Translations under genes and position numbers: made by a program
Shown: in pieces, positions 48,740-62,600 of the stretch
How positions within the stretch are numbered: the first letter of the stretch is position 1
Layout: the number at the start of each line of letters is the position of its first letter
Notes under the pieces: generated by a model
The model's input: only the letters and a program-made list of their open reading frames with translations
The model's database searches: none
What the model was told of the DNA's origin: nothing
Assembly: GCA_023333565.1 (NCBI GenBank)
Contig: JAJKFH010002269.1
Coordinates: 124,001 to 188,000, forward strand
From: Puffinus mauretanicus
Lineage: Eukaryota > Chordata > Aves > Procellariiformes > Procellariidae
DNA length: 64,000 bases
Direction: 5' to 3'

Positions 48740-51700
48740 TATTTAACAGATGATCAGACATATCTGGAATAATCCTTAAAAAGAAAAATAAGTGCAAAAT
48801 TAGGGTTACATAGACTACAACACTGACAACTGCTGATGCTGCATCCCCATTTCTCATTAGATTGTGAATTTAATTTTTCTGAAGTTTAACTCTATTTCAG
48901 CTTTTAAATACTCATTAAGAAGCCTACAGAACAGTTAGTTTTGGAGTTCATAAATATCTGCTACTCAAACTGGGGTGTAGACACATGACAGGAAGCAAGA
49001 GAGTTACCACTCACCCACTGAACTGTGGACCCTGCTTGTGTCTTAGTCTTATAGCAGTTAACATTACATTTATTTCGCAATTGGGGATGGCAGATTGCTT
49101 GTATGCAGTCAATTTTCACCTTTTTTTTCCACTTATATTCACGTTTATCGTACTGTGAACAAAATGACTGGGAGACAAAGGTCAGGGTCTGCAATTCTGA
49201 GAGTAAATGAGATACTACTGCTATCGTTGTTCAGTATTTTGAACTGTAAAATTCAGTGATCTGTGTTTATCAAAAAAATAACAATGGACTGTACCATTTG
49301 GCATACTTCTTTGATATTATACTGTTTTTATTTAATAGACTCATTTTTGGATAGAAAACTGGACAGGGACAAATGGCCGCCTCTGTTAACAAACTCAGCC
49401 ACAATACTGTAACTTACACTTGCCATCTACATTTTCAATTAATATATAAAATCACAAATATGCATATCATATAATGTTTCGTTTTAGAAAAATATATAAG
49501 TATTTGTCACCCCTTTGGCACAGCATTTAGAGAGTTTTTTAGTTACAACTTAGTTATTTTAATTGCACTGTATGGTCATTGGTAACTACCACTATGATCA
49601 TATACTCTGTATTCCTTCATAATAGATAAATGTTGGCTTTGCTTAGCAATTTCCAGATTTATTTCAAACACCACGTACTTTAGAGTGACACCATGGATCA
49701 CTTGTTTTATTCACTTCCTTTTTGGTTTCATTTCAAGAATTTGAAATTTTTCTTGTCTACCATGATGACCTTACTTGCCTCCCAGGCTGCTTTTCTCAGC
49801 CTCTCCTTCCGCAATTATTCCAGAATCTTCTTTCCTCCTCTACTCATTCTGGTTTTATAAGTATCGGGGCATAATATCCCAGATATATTCTTTACTGAAA
49901 TTCTTTAATGAATGCACAAAAAAACCATTCATTGTAATTGGGAGTTAAAAAAATTGTTTTCCTGTTGCTTTGTTTCAAAATATTATCTTGTGCTTTTCTG
50001 CCTGTCTCTTCAATTTCTTCTAGCTGTTAGTGTGAATTATTATCAGTGCTGTTTAAGGCTAGGACCATGGATAAATAGACTCTGAGTTCCCAATTTGAAA
50101 AGGTCCCATAAGACAGCAGCTGTTCCCTGTATTTTTATACAAAAAATATATTTATATGATTACTCAGTGAAAGCATGTGTGCATCTTGATCAGGTGCTAT
50201 CAAAAACAGAGGAGTGCTTTGTTCCCTGGGAAGTATAAAATAGACCAGACTTTGATCCCACTGCATCACAGGCTGAATCTGCATCTTACAGTATCTGGAG
50301 CTCTGGGTGAGACTGGAGTCTTCATCATGCTACACATGCTACAAATAGGGATTGTTTCTGCTCCTCATAATTTGTATAAGTTTTCTGAAATAAAGTTCAT
50401 TTGAAAATTCAGAGAAACCAAATGGAGATCTTTCCGTTTGATGATGCATAATGCCGTTTATGTGATACAGTAACTTTTTTTGCTATGAAGCGTAAACATT
50501 GATTAAAATGAGAAGATTCTCTTATATTACCTAAGGATAGGAAATAACAATCCACCTCTTCATATTAGATTTGTAATTCTTAAAATGAGAAATGTTTTAG
50601 GGGTCAAAAGAAGCACCAGCTTAGGTCAAAAATGGAAATGAATATGAGTAGTCTCATCTCAGTTATAAATTTGCATGTACACATTTCAAATCTATCACAG
50701 CTGACAGAGAGGAACTTGATTGGCAGTCCGATTAAGAAAGGCATAAGACTGGAGTTACAGGTAATTTCATTTACAGGTTGTATTGGTCTGGGAAAACATA
50801 CACATCTCTGATATTATGCTTGATATCAGCTCATGCTACAGATCTATAATCTACAATAATTATAATAAATAGGAATTAATTACAAGCTCTCTCTGTCCTC
50901 CTCCCCCTTTCTTCCACCATATATTATAAATACTGCACTTGCAGAATGGATCCAAATCAATCTCTTTTATATAGCAGAGCTAAGCCTTCAAGGCATACAA
51001 ACATCACACAAAGAGGCCTGTCAGTTAGACTCCCAGTCACTTTTTAATATTTGGAAGAAAGCAATGAGCTCAGACCCTCTTTGAATACAGACAGAAAAAG
51101 GACTTAACACAGCAATCAAGAAATATAAGAACAGAAAAAAGCCAACAGAAAGGGGATGTCTGTGAGTTTTAATATTGCAGAAATATAAAACTGGAAGCAA
51201 CCTCTGTTCAATGGTACATAAAGTGTTAGGCTTCATAATGCTTCTAGTACCTCCTTCATGATCCCAAGTCTTTAAAATTTCATCCATAATATTAGAGCTG
51301 CTTCTTTATAGACTCCTTTCTAATGCAAAACTGAAGTACATGCAATCTTAACAATGTTTGTGGAATAATGAGATTTGAATCAACTATGAGACTCTTAATC
51401 TTAATTGGCAAGAGGTGTGGGAAGATGAAAAATCTCCATTCCCTATAATCTAATCAAACCCAGCAATATCAGCTTCCAGATCGCAACGTCAGCCTTTCCA
51501 CTGAAGGGCTGAGCAGGAGGTTAGGAAAAAATTAATCGTAAACATTAATGTAAATACCAGAAGTTCATACTGGTCACGCTAGGTAAGCCACCTCAGCAAC
51601 ATTTGTGCTCCTTCTTGTACTCTCTCGCTGTGTTGCTGGCACAGCATCCCTCCCCAACAGGCTGAAGCAGGAGCTGTATTTTGAAAGGTTTCCCAACAGG

Positions 51701-53596
51701 TTGGTTGAAAACTCAAATTGCACGTTTCCATGAGGAGCCCACAAGAACTCAGAACTCAGAACCGCTTCCAACTCATTTGAGGAGGAATTTTAAACTCCAA
51801 TTCTCAATTCAGAAAGAAAAGATTTCTGCAAGAGCTTTTAGAAAAGAGTCCCTATTAGCTATTGCTGTTGCAGCAAGGCAGAGGAAAGGACTCCTGAGGT
51901 GTTTGTGAAAACCTGGAGTTTCAGCCTGTGCCGATACTGCATTACGGCTGCAACCACCTTCTTGTTCTTGATGCTGATGCTCATCAGGTGCATTGACACG
52001 TCAGGACATTGGGCAAAGACAGACATATTGTCCCTGAGTCCTGACGAGTAGCAGTCAAAATACCTCTAGCAAGTAAGCAAGAGGAGACCTTGTCTGAATT
52101 TCTAACAGCTCGCTTTGACATCGGTACCGTAGCCATGAAGATGAGAGCGCTATTCAGGACAATGTGACTTAGCCAGCTAAGGAGAGAGGTGAAAGACGTA
52201 TATAGTGCCTTTCCCACCCTCTTCAATAACTGTCAAGGAGCCTGGGAGGCAGGCTGGGGAGACACTGCACCACTGCTGAGGCAAAGCTGAGGAACCATCA
52301 AGATTCTTGGGTTATCCATTCTCATAGCCAGTAGCAAAGTGCTAGAATTCAAAAAGTAACTTGACTTTTCAAAAACAGCTAAAAAGGAGGAACTCCCTTC
52401 ACACCATAAACAACAGCAATCCCTTTATGGCTCCTTGAGCCTACATATGCAAGTTTGCCCAGATTTCTAAAGCCACCCCTAAACCATAAGAAGATGAAGA
52501 GATACTTTTTTGTGTTATCCTCTGCATAGATAAGGGAAGACTCTGAAACCCCCAAGACAATCCCCAAGGCAGAGATGTCTGTTTGCCTACAAAAATATTT
52601 CAATGACCAGTAACAGTATCAGCCGTCTCAGCTTTTGTATAAAACATACAGAAGCAAAGGTGAGGTGTTTGATACACAGTGGAGTGAGAAAGCAGCTGGA
52701 ATTACCGCAATTTATGCACAGCCAGCCAGCCAAGCTGTTGCAACGGATGGTTATGCATTTTAGCACAGCCTGCAGTTGGCACATTGTTTAAATAAAAAAT
52801 ACGATGCCCACACATTCAAAGCGATGATGGAGAGCTAATGATCAGTTTCATAGGAGTGGGCTGTTGCTTCCGAATTACTATTTGGACTCACGTTTTGACA
52901 AGTTAGTGCTGTTTTTTGTTTTATTAAGTATTATATTTTATGAAATACATCCTTCATTACTTAATACCAAACAACTCACTGCTGAAGTGAGTGATTTTAG
53001 ATAAACTTCACAATTGCCATTCTACTGGGCAGGCCTTTTATGCGCTAACCAGAAACATGGAATGAAACTGATATTGCTAGCAGATGATGGCATCCTCCTA
53101 GTGGCAGGGCAAGTCTGGCAAGCGTACCATCAGGTTCCAATGTTAGTAGGGCAGTGGCCAGGATTTAATATGCTATAACAAATTGAACATTATTTCAGAT
53201 GCAATGTGCCATGGCTTCTATCTTACTTTCACCCATCTCAGTCCGCTAAAATAATTCAAGGGACATGGAGTTACCTTTTTCTCTACTTCTTTGCCGCATT
53301 AAGTTCAAGCAATGCACACAAAGATAGAACTGACCCAAACAAATGACTGACGGTTTCTCTTGGGCTTCAAAGGCAAAAAGATGTTACAAGAAAAAATGCA
53401 GCCTTTTACTGACTGTGGACTCTACCCAGGATAGAGTGGACAGAATAGAAAAAACCAGAATTTCTTAGTACTTCTAATTGGAGACAAACACCTGGTAACT
53501 GTCAGTATTTCCTTTGTATGAGACAATTCCTGAGAGCACTTATATGTACATTAACATGCCCAGTTGTCGATTTGCAGAGGCGATGCAGTATACATC

Positions 53597-53640
53597 AAAT
53601 AATAAATATAAATAATAATAAATATATAATAATATATAAA
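53597..53640. repeat. AT-rich simple repeat (AAT/TA)n
   Basis: Consists entirely of A and T in AATA and TATA units, directly beside the telomere-like array. Confidence 0.85.
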
Positions 53641-53687
53641 CCCTAACCCTTAGCTAACTCTAACCCTTAGCTAACCCTAACCCTTAG
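53641..53687. repeat. Interstitial telomere-like array, 17-bp unit, 2.8 copies
   Basis: The unit CCCTAACCCTTAGCTAA (53641-53657) is followed by a copy with one change (CTCTAACC..., 53658-53674) and a partial copy (53675-53687). Each unit contains the vertebrate telomere hexamer CCCTAA (TTAGGG on the other strand) joined to a degenerate second part. This is a short interstitial telomeric sequence with a higher-order 17-bp period, not a chromosome end, since unique sequence continues on both sides. Confidence 0.9.
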
Positions 53688-56600
53688 TTTTGCAACCATT
53701 TGGAAACTTACTAACATAGACTAGAAAGTGTTTTCTCTAATCTAGTAAATCATCGTGAATTTATTGTGAACTTGCAGAAGATGCATCCTGTGGTTAAGGC
53801 ATTCATCGTCAGGGAGGAGGGTCCAGTGGATGGAGTCTTCTGTATCAAAGGACAGTGGAAACAGTAGAAAGAGAGAGAGGAATGATTTGGGGTTGTCAGT
53901 ACAGGCAGAGACCTGGACACTTCATGTAAATACTAGCACAGAATATTAATTGCTCTGCTAAGAAAACAGCCAACCTAAATTTACTATGGTAAATTAGCAA
54001 CTAGCCTAATTTATTTTATTTTTCTTCACTGTATGCCAGGTACTGGCATTTTAATTTTATTTTTATTTATTATTATGTAACCTAGCGGTTTTATTTTTTT
54101 TTTTAAGCACTACAGTCCAGTTTTGTCCATCTCAATTTGATAATGATATAGCCTGTGGTATCACAAAATTCCCTACGACTGAATTCAGCGCATGAGCATT
54201 GGTGGCTTGCCACGTGGTCTTGTGTTGTAAGAAAGTTTCTTCTGAGACCTGCTCAAAAATGAAGCAGAACTAACCAATCCCTCCTGCACAAGCTGATCAC
54301 CTGGAAGCAATAAGCCGGTGAGTTTGTTCTGTCTGCCTCCAGGATATGAGCAAATAGTAAATGTAACTTCCAGCAAAAGTAGCACAGAAAGCACATCTAT
54401 GAGGCAAATATCTGTAATGCAGATATAGGCAGCACTGAAGCACAGAAGTTCTGTCCCAAAATACTCTGCTGTGACAGGGGAAGCACAGACATCCCTATTC
54501 TATCAGTCAATGTCTCACAGCAACTAATTTTCCACCAGTGATCAGGAAGCTCAGAGCACTCTTTCATCAACATCCAGGGAACTGAACTAAATCCTGGTGC
54601 AGAACACTTTGCCCTTCTGGTAATGTAGTTTGTGTTTTAGATTTTGTTTGTGACAAGCTTTGCATTTTGCTTGGGTTTAACATGGCATTACAGCTGATAC
54701 GTGTTTCACTTTGTTGCCAGGTCCAGAGATACCACAACCTGGAAAAGGAAAACAAGTGCCTGCAACAACTGATTGACAGGCCTAAAACACCTGGGAGAAG
54801 ACCATCACACAAGAAATAATGGCTTAGAGAAAAACAAATTAGGAGCCGATTTATATTCCAGGAGACATTTTATTGCCTGCCACTCTCCATCCCACTGAAA
54901 TATCGTGATGGATTGGGGTGAGTGAAGAAAATTGCTAGGTGCTAGTAATGACAATTTGAACAACGAGGTGGAGGAAACACACCATGCTCTGCCTCTGCCC
55001 AGAACACGGTTAGCTTATTGTGGAGGGAATCAAGGAAGGGGATACGACCCACTAGTTACTGGAGGCACCTTGGGATGCGTTCTTCATATGCACATTCACA
55101 CTGTGGGCATCCCTAACCCCAAATTCTGGTCAATTTTAAGGTCTGTATTCTAAGGTCAAACTACTAAGAGGGAACTGGAGACTGAAAGCAGATTAAATGG
55201 AGCTCTACATGCTTTCCACAGAGCTGCAAGCCAGCCAGCAGTTACTTGTCAAAGTATGGGAAGTCAGCTAGCCCACTTTATCTACAAAAATCTTGGTGAA
55301 AGGGGTGGGAGTATGTTCTGAAAATGTTAATAGACTAAACCATATTTGAGTTCTTTCTATGAAAAAAGTGTAATCACAATGTAACTATGTGCAAGCCGGG
55401 CCACTTCTGAAATGATGGTGTTGTAATTACTGTCATCATCATAAACCTGCACATATAGGCATTCGGCTTTCTGAAGATGAGTGTCAATCCTGCATTCCCA
55501 ATAGCACTAGGAAATAATAAGGGTAAGATCTCTTTCATTTGATACAAAAAGAAGAAACTTCTTGATAACATCTAGAGCCAAAAGAGCAGAGTTTTCTTCT
55601 GCCAAAGGAAAGTGGTAGCTAAAAGAGATGGGAAGATTGGGCTAGGGAGGTAGCGTAGGTGTAAATTGAGTCATGGCTTTTCTGTAGTATCAGTGGCCAG
55701 GATCCAGGCTGGCCTCAGGATCCAGTTACCATGACAACTCATCCAAAAAAAATGATGGAGTAGAGAGAAACAGGAAACAGAAGAGGATCTTTGTTTTTCA
55801 GCACATTATCAGGAAGGGAGATGGTTAGAAGTGGGTCTAAATTTCTAAAGCAATGGAGCTCTTAGTGATGCTTCTGACACCTCTGAGATCTATCACAAAA
55901 GGTCCCAGGACCGTCGTGGAAAGGTAGTCTTTTTTTTTCCCTTGGAAGCCTGGGAGATTTCCAGGGGTTTCAGGATGCTTTCATACACTCTAAAAGTGTG
56001 CATACACTCCGTCAACCTGACTTGCTCAAGAGTAAGTCTCCAACATCTGCTGGCTTGTCACTTGGAACAGAGGTTTTCTGTGCCCATGCTGCTCTATATG
56101 AGCTATGAGATGAATCTTCAAGCAAAGGTGGTCTGAAGTGAGGTTCAAAATGTCAGCCTCGAAATCAAAATGAAGTCCTCTTAATGCCTCTTGACTCTTC
56201 AAAAGAAGAGGATTTGAGAAGGTAGATGTGCCTGTCAGGTCAAACTGTGGTAACTGCTGATACACCACAGTAGGAAAAATGAAGGGCATATGTCTTACCC
56301 CCCCATCTCACAGGGCCAAACTCTGGCACAGTCCAAGCATTGAGCTTGTTTAACTTGCTACTGCCAAAATTAGAGAGGATGGGGAAGAACAGGAAAAGAA
56401 ATTCAGGTCTGGACAGGGAGAAATAGAACAGCCTTTGGGACTTCAGCCCTTCAGGAACTAGCTTTGTGCTAGGCAACAGCCTGTTATCTTTCCAGGGTTA
56501 GCCCAACAATTGTGTTTTATTTTCTACGGTTATCTGAGTTGGGTCAAGCTACCAGTCTGCCTTATAATGCTCACGAAAATACAGAAGCCTTTTTGAGGGG

Positions 56601-59600
56601 ATTATGATATTTGATTTTAAATCAAGGAAATGCTCAAAATACCTAGACAGTGGAGAAACAGACGGCTGGACTATTTTGGCTGTGGAGAGAAGAGACAAGC
56701 AGAGATCAGATAATTTCTCAAGAATGAGACAGGCTATTGAAAAGGAGCCCAAAAAAACTCCTTCTTTGCTACCACATGATTGGAAATATTTGGGGAAAAC
56801 AATGTAAGCACAGAGGTGAAAAATTCTGAGATCTCTTCCCTCTGAGGTCAATTATAACTCTAGAAAGAGACCTGTGGTTACATGGACAGGAAGCTAAATA
56901 AGAGAAGGACTGTTCCCTGAGTTCCCTCTTGTAGGGACCAGATAGCCAGCACTGACATAACTACTTCCTTCCTATTCTTTTTGTGATCTTTTTCTTTGTT
57001 GAAGGATTTTTGAGCAATAAGAAATAAATTCTCAGAAAAATCAGAGGAGACTAGTTGAGGGATGAGACCTTGGGAACAGCTATATGGATGGAGAATGACT
57101 TTATTCTCTGTCCTGGGGTTTTGGATGACCTGAACTAGATAGCACAGCACTCCCTCTGAAAGAGAAATGTCTAGGCCATACCATGACAGAAGTGATGCCT
57201 TCCTCATGCAGATTTCTATGATCTCGGAGATAGACTAAGCTTCAGGACATAGAAAAAGTTGGGATAAAAGATCAAAGGAAAAGCTGATTTTAGAAAGCAC
57301 CCAGAAACAAGAAAGGAAAACTCCTGACAGGAAAATCTCAAATCTAAGGAGGCTCAACAGTAAACAGACAGAAATACTTTGAGTCTTGTAAGGACTCAGA
57401 TTGTGCAGATATGGCACACTAATAGCAAGGTCACTACATGTTTTTTCTCTCATCTCTGGCATTTCAGATCCAACAGATTTGGTTTTGGGAGAAATGAGGA
57501 GAGGCTGGAATGGAAACTGGCCACCATGTGAAGGGCTTGATTTTGTTGGGGAAGACATCTTGGAGAAAAAGATTCTTCCTAAATCTTAGAGTAGAGAGGG
57601 TGTGAGATATCTTCTGTGTCACTTTCCCCTTTTGGAAGGGAAAAAAGCATGGAACATGTCCAAGTGGTGTGCGAAAAGTTGAAACAGCTGAAGCAAAATT
57701 AGGTAAATAAGGAAGAAAGGTTAACAAACTTTAATCTCATTGAATAAATGCCAGATGTGCTCAGTGAATAAACAGGACTCCAACTCAATCAGGCCACTAC
57801 GAGGAGATGAAAGGATGGGAGATACCCTTGTCCCTCTCGTACTACTTGGGCACAGCACGCTGGAAGGCTGCAGAGGGTGAAGGATGCCACTTAAGGACCA
57901 ACATCAGACTGCTAGAAGGCCTCCTCTACATGTCATGCAATGACAGAAAAAAGAAAGACTTTGTTTGCCCTATCATATCTGGTAGAGCCAACCATAACTC
58001 ACTCTATCTGTCTTAACGCTAGTTTGGTTTGGTTTTTTTTTAATCTGCCTTTTATGGGACACCCTACTCTTTAATTAAGAATGTTTATTAAAAATGTTTA
58101 TTAAACATTCACTTCCCATAAGTACCTATTTCTAATCAGCTCCTTGACTGACCAATTACCATATCATATTGTTTTTGTCCTTGAAATTAATATTATGTAA
58201 TATTCAAATCTGTTCTTGATAATGAGTTCACTGTACATATACCTGGAGGAAAAAAAATTTCTTGGCGTTCTAAGTGTCATTTGCATGATTCTAACATCAT
58301 GCACGTTGTGGAACTTAAGTTTAATGTCAGATGTATTTTCAACTGGACAAAAATGGCTTTTCTAAAAAATATTATAATGTTTTAGAATAATGCATAAAAT
58401 GTATTGCCATAAACTGACTACATTTAAAATACACATACATGAAAAAACCTAACTTGTAGCTTTCAAGCATTTTTAAGTTTTCTGCTTTCCTTCTCTCACT
58501 TAAACATACTGACGTTTTTACAGATTCTCCTGGCTGAACGATACCATAAATCATTTCTCTCCAGGTTTTAGTAAAAGTCAAGCAGTTCAGGTGAACATCT
58601 CATGATGCCCAATAGGAGTAGGTCAATCCAGCTTAATGCATCTAAGAAAAACAACTAGGAAACAAACATTCTGTAGAAGACGCTGTAAGTGGCAAAAAAC
58701 AATGATACTGAATCAAAGTGGAAGAAATCACAGAAAAATAAGCTTCAGTTTATAAATAAAGGTTTTGACAAGATCATCGCGTAAGTGCACAATTGCAACC
58801 TTGAGCAAGGGACTTTGATGGACAGTTCTGATGATACTTTATCTGCAATAATATCTGCATTTCTGAGAACCCCTTTCCCAGAAAGATCTTAAGCAGTTGG
58901 AATTATTTAAAAGAAAAGCAAGAAGGAGAAAGCAAATGGGAGAAACTAACAAAGATTAAAATAGCTAAATATGAGGAGCTTGGCTAAGCAGCAGAGAAGA
59001 CAAGGAAAATAGTGTACAAATATGTAGAGCATATAAACACACAGAAGAGGCAATCAGTGAGGATAAAGTGGGTGATAGGTTAGTGGAGTAACAGTACAAA
59101 GTTCAAAAAAGAAAAAGGAAAACAAAGGAAAAAGTGTAGTCCAGATGACAAGAAAAAAATTTTAGACAATATCTATTCAGCTGTGAAATATTCTCCCAGA
59201 GGATAAAGAAGTTCTATAACCTATGACATTTTAAATCCACTCTAAACAATTCGCTAAGTAAAAAAAAATAACCTATGAAACTTTTGGCTCTGGACAAAGT
59301 GACCTAGTCCGCTCCTCTATCTTAAATGTTCAAAATTCAATGAACATTATATTATTCATTTCTCCAAAGACTGGCCTTATCAAATAGTGGAATTTCTAAT
59401 GTTTCATGCCCATCTAAATCACAGTTCTAGATATGGTACTTTACATGTTCACCATTCAATATTAATAGCAGAATTTTCATTATGCAATACCGACAAGGAG
59501 ATTTAATTTATATAAAAGAAAAAGATCTAAAAATGTATTTTCCAAATCGCAGGTGTGCTGTGAGGTGAGAGAGCAATTATCAAGATCATTATTATAGTAC

Positions 59601-62600
59601 ATTAGTGTCTAATGGTGTGTGATAAGGATTGTAAAATGCCTACTATGTACTTAGCTATCTTTCATTTGGCATTCAGTGACAAAATGAAAATGATCTGTAT
59701 TGCATGTATACACTGAACTACTGAAAAAATAGAAAGCAGTATCAAATGCTTAGAGATGTAGAACAGAAAACCAACAACACATAAACAGAAAAAAAATTAA
59801 ACACTTTTTAATTTTTATAAACAGCAGTGCCAGCTTTGGAAAAAAAGACCCATAAGAAGGTGCTGAGATGGTGTCTTGAGTAAAGCAATTTTTGTTTCAT
59901 AGGGTCTCTTAAAAAAAAGGTGGTAGAGTGTGTGTGCGTGCGTGCGTGTGTGTCCATGCACACACATGCACAAAGAAGCACCAATTTTATATACAATTTT
60001 AAACAAATGCTTTTCTTTCACCACAATTGACTTTTTGAGCAAAAGATGTCTGGCTGAATCAATTTAAACAGCAACGTGGAATTTGGCAGCAATCCATTTC
60101 TGCTGAGATTAAACCAGCTGCTACTGAATCCATTGATCCTTTTAGCTATTGATTTGTTAATTTAATAAAAAACGAAGTTTTAGAATGTGAACAAATCCAC
60201 AATGCTGAGGAGACAGGATTTTGATAAGCTCTACTGCCAGACTAAGCTGGTAACACTGTCAAATGAGAAAATCACACATGATTTAAAATATTAAAGATTT
60301 TCAGTGTAGCAGGTTGCTTAAAACATGATTCCAAACAGAAATGTGACCTGTTAGAAAAAAGCTCTCATAATTAAAAAGGATAATCTTAAAACAACAGATC
60401 TGCTCCCTTCGTCTTCCATCTACTAGTATTAGTGATAACAGCAATTTTGCCATATTTCATGCTCCTATTTGCTTTGAAAGGCCAAATTATCTTTGGGAGA
60501 AAATAACAGATTCTATTCTTATTACAAAGAAAATTAGCACAAGTTCTAACTAAGGATCAGGTTCTCCCTGAGATAGCTCCATGCCACAACAGTCCTCACT
60601 GTGCAGCTCCCAGCTTTTGTTCTCAATCAAAAGAGTTTTTCCGAACAGGTAGAGACTTTGCAGTGTACACATGCCATGCTCTTAGTAGATACCCAATCTG
60701 TATCACTGGCACTCAGATTCTGCTGTCTTGTCCCCTACTTGAGGCATTATACCCATTAGGATGTACTCATTTTCTCATGAATTCAATTCACATAAATGAA
60801 TGCTCGTGACTCAGAGGGCCATAGCGATAGCTGTGTAATAAGACTGCCAAACTGATAGAGTGACGTCTCCTGCTGGTGGTGTTTAGAGCAGGTCAGCAAT
60901 TTGCCACCAAAATAGTTTTTCCCTGGAAAATGCTAGTCGCAGAAAATTGATGTTTTGGAAAAAAAGAAGTTGTAACAAATCTGTAGCAACCTGCCTATTT
61001 TCCTACCAGCTGTCCTGAAGAACAGTTGCTGGGGATCCCAGTCTATGAACAACCTGAGCTCCAACAGGCTGACTGAGGACAGAGGTAGCTTATAACAATT
61101 TCTAGCCGCTCAGAGGTGAATTTGCTGTGTGGACTGCATCAGAGGAAGGAATTAAAAGATTTTGAGTGTTTCTGTCTCCATCAAGTGGATTGAGGTTCTG
61201 TATTCCCAGCATAAAACTGAAATAAGCAAAGTATATGGGAAAAAGTAAATATCACTGTTGAGGAAAGTAGTCTCCCATTTGGAAAATTTTCCTGAACAAG
61301 AATTAGCTACAGGATTAGTGATCGCTCAGTTTAGCCTGCCATACCACTCATAGATGAGCACTGTAAGCTGCATCAACACTTAAGAACAAGAGTACAGTGG
61401 CGTTAGTAAAACTGAACAAAACAGAATGAGAAATGGAGGAAAATCTGGCAACACATGACTGACTCCAGCTTTATCATGGGCTTCCTGAGGAAAAGGAGAA
61501 CAGAAGCCTTGACGTTGCCAGGCTTTGGCTGCTCAAACTATTCTCTAAAAACCTGTAGTTGCAATACCTGAAAAGCACGTTCCAAACACACACCATTCTA
61601 GCTGTATAAGCAGAGATTTTTATACATACAAATGTATACATAAACACCCAGTTTCTCTGTTTTTTAATTACTGATGAAGAGTCTCAATGCACTAGATTGG
61701 AAATACAAGTTTCTGTTTGAATGGATTTCATGAATTCATTGCAGTCTTTACTGAAGTTTTTTCCACTGGAACAAAGAGGACGCATGGAGATGCACAAAGA
61801 GTTGTAGGGGGATATTGGTAAGAATATACATTTTCTCCTCCAAGAATTAAACTAGAAAGTGTGAAAATTGAAATATAGGGCGAACAAACCCTAGTCAACA
61901 TCCACCCACAAAAAGTTGTTTGGTTTACTCATGGTCTAACTATTACTTTGGGACTTGGCTCATTCTTATTATATCTAATGTTTATACTCTCCATATAATA
62001 TATAATATCTCTGCAGTATTGATATATAAGATGTATAAGATATATGTAAGTTTAATATCTTCTCATTCTGCAACATGCTAATAGTGCCAGAATTCAAAGA
62101 GCAGCCTCTTGGATGGCCAAGTGAACAGTTTGAAATAAAACACTTGCATGCCATGCCAGCCGCCGAGAACACTTTTTAATGAAAAGACAAAGCAACAAAG
62201 AATTAATACATCACTACTGAGATAAGCACCTTGATAAGTTTGAAGGAAAGTGTAGACTTTGAACTTTTCACATTTTCCATTCCATACAGGTTTACTCTAT
62301 TACTGAAAACATGAACATGGGTAAAAAGCACACTAGACAAGTCAAATTCAAGGAAAACTTAATATGTTTGTAGAGGTACATGACATGTGAAATAATGGAA
62401 AACAACAAAGCCCAGGAAATCTAGATAAATATTAATGTGAGTCTTGAGGAAATCCATATACTTACAAATTTTCACTGGCCATGAAGTTCCAGTCTGAGCA
62501 GAAGTAACCCAAGGTCAAAGCTATGAATGGTATGCAGCCTGTGCAATAAAAATGTAAATATTCTTCATTCTATGAAACTATAAATGTGTTTAGTTACACT

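Larger units (their letters stand above)
41106..53590 (-). other. EPHA5: EPHA5 intron 3 (part): no gene seen
   Basis: About 12.5 kb of AT-rich intron. It contains a G10 run (43853-43862), an imperfect duplication (44684-44755), a (TA)n run (47395-47414) and a 16-bp near-tandem repeat (48705-48739). A slightly GC-richer patch at about 51420-52330 holds overlapping frames on both strands (51574-51771, 51681-51908, 51984-52226). Frames up to 114 codons at 41926-42660 occur on both strands with no recognisable domain. I saw no ligand-binding (exon 3) sequence of EPHA5. Confidence 0.6.

Noticed and set aside
53641..53687. Chromosome end or telomere
   Set aside because: Only 47 bp of telomere-like sequence is present, with ordinary intron on both sides.
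56026..57727. Run of minus-strand frames as a possible intronless gene
   Set aside because: The frames are in different phases with stops between, have no common family signature, and coincide with purine skew. A decayed gene cannot be excluded, so it is kept only as a finding.
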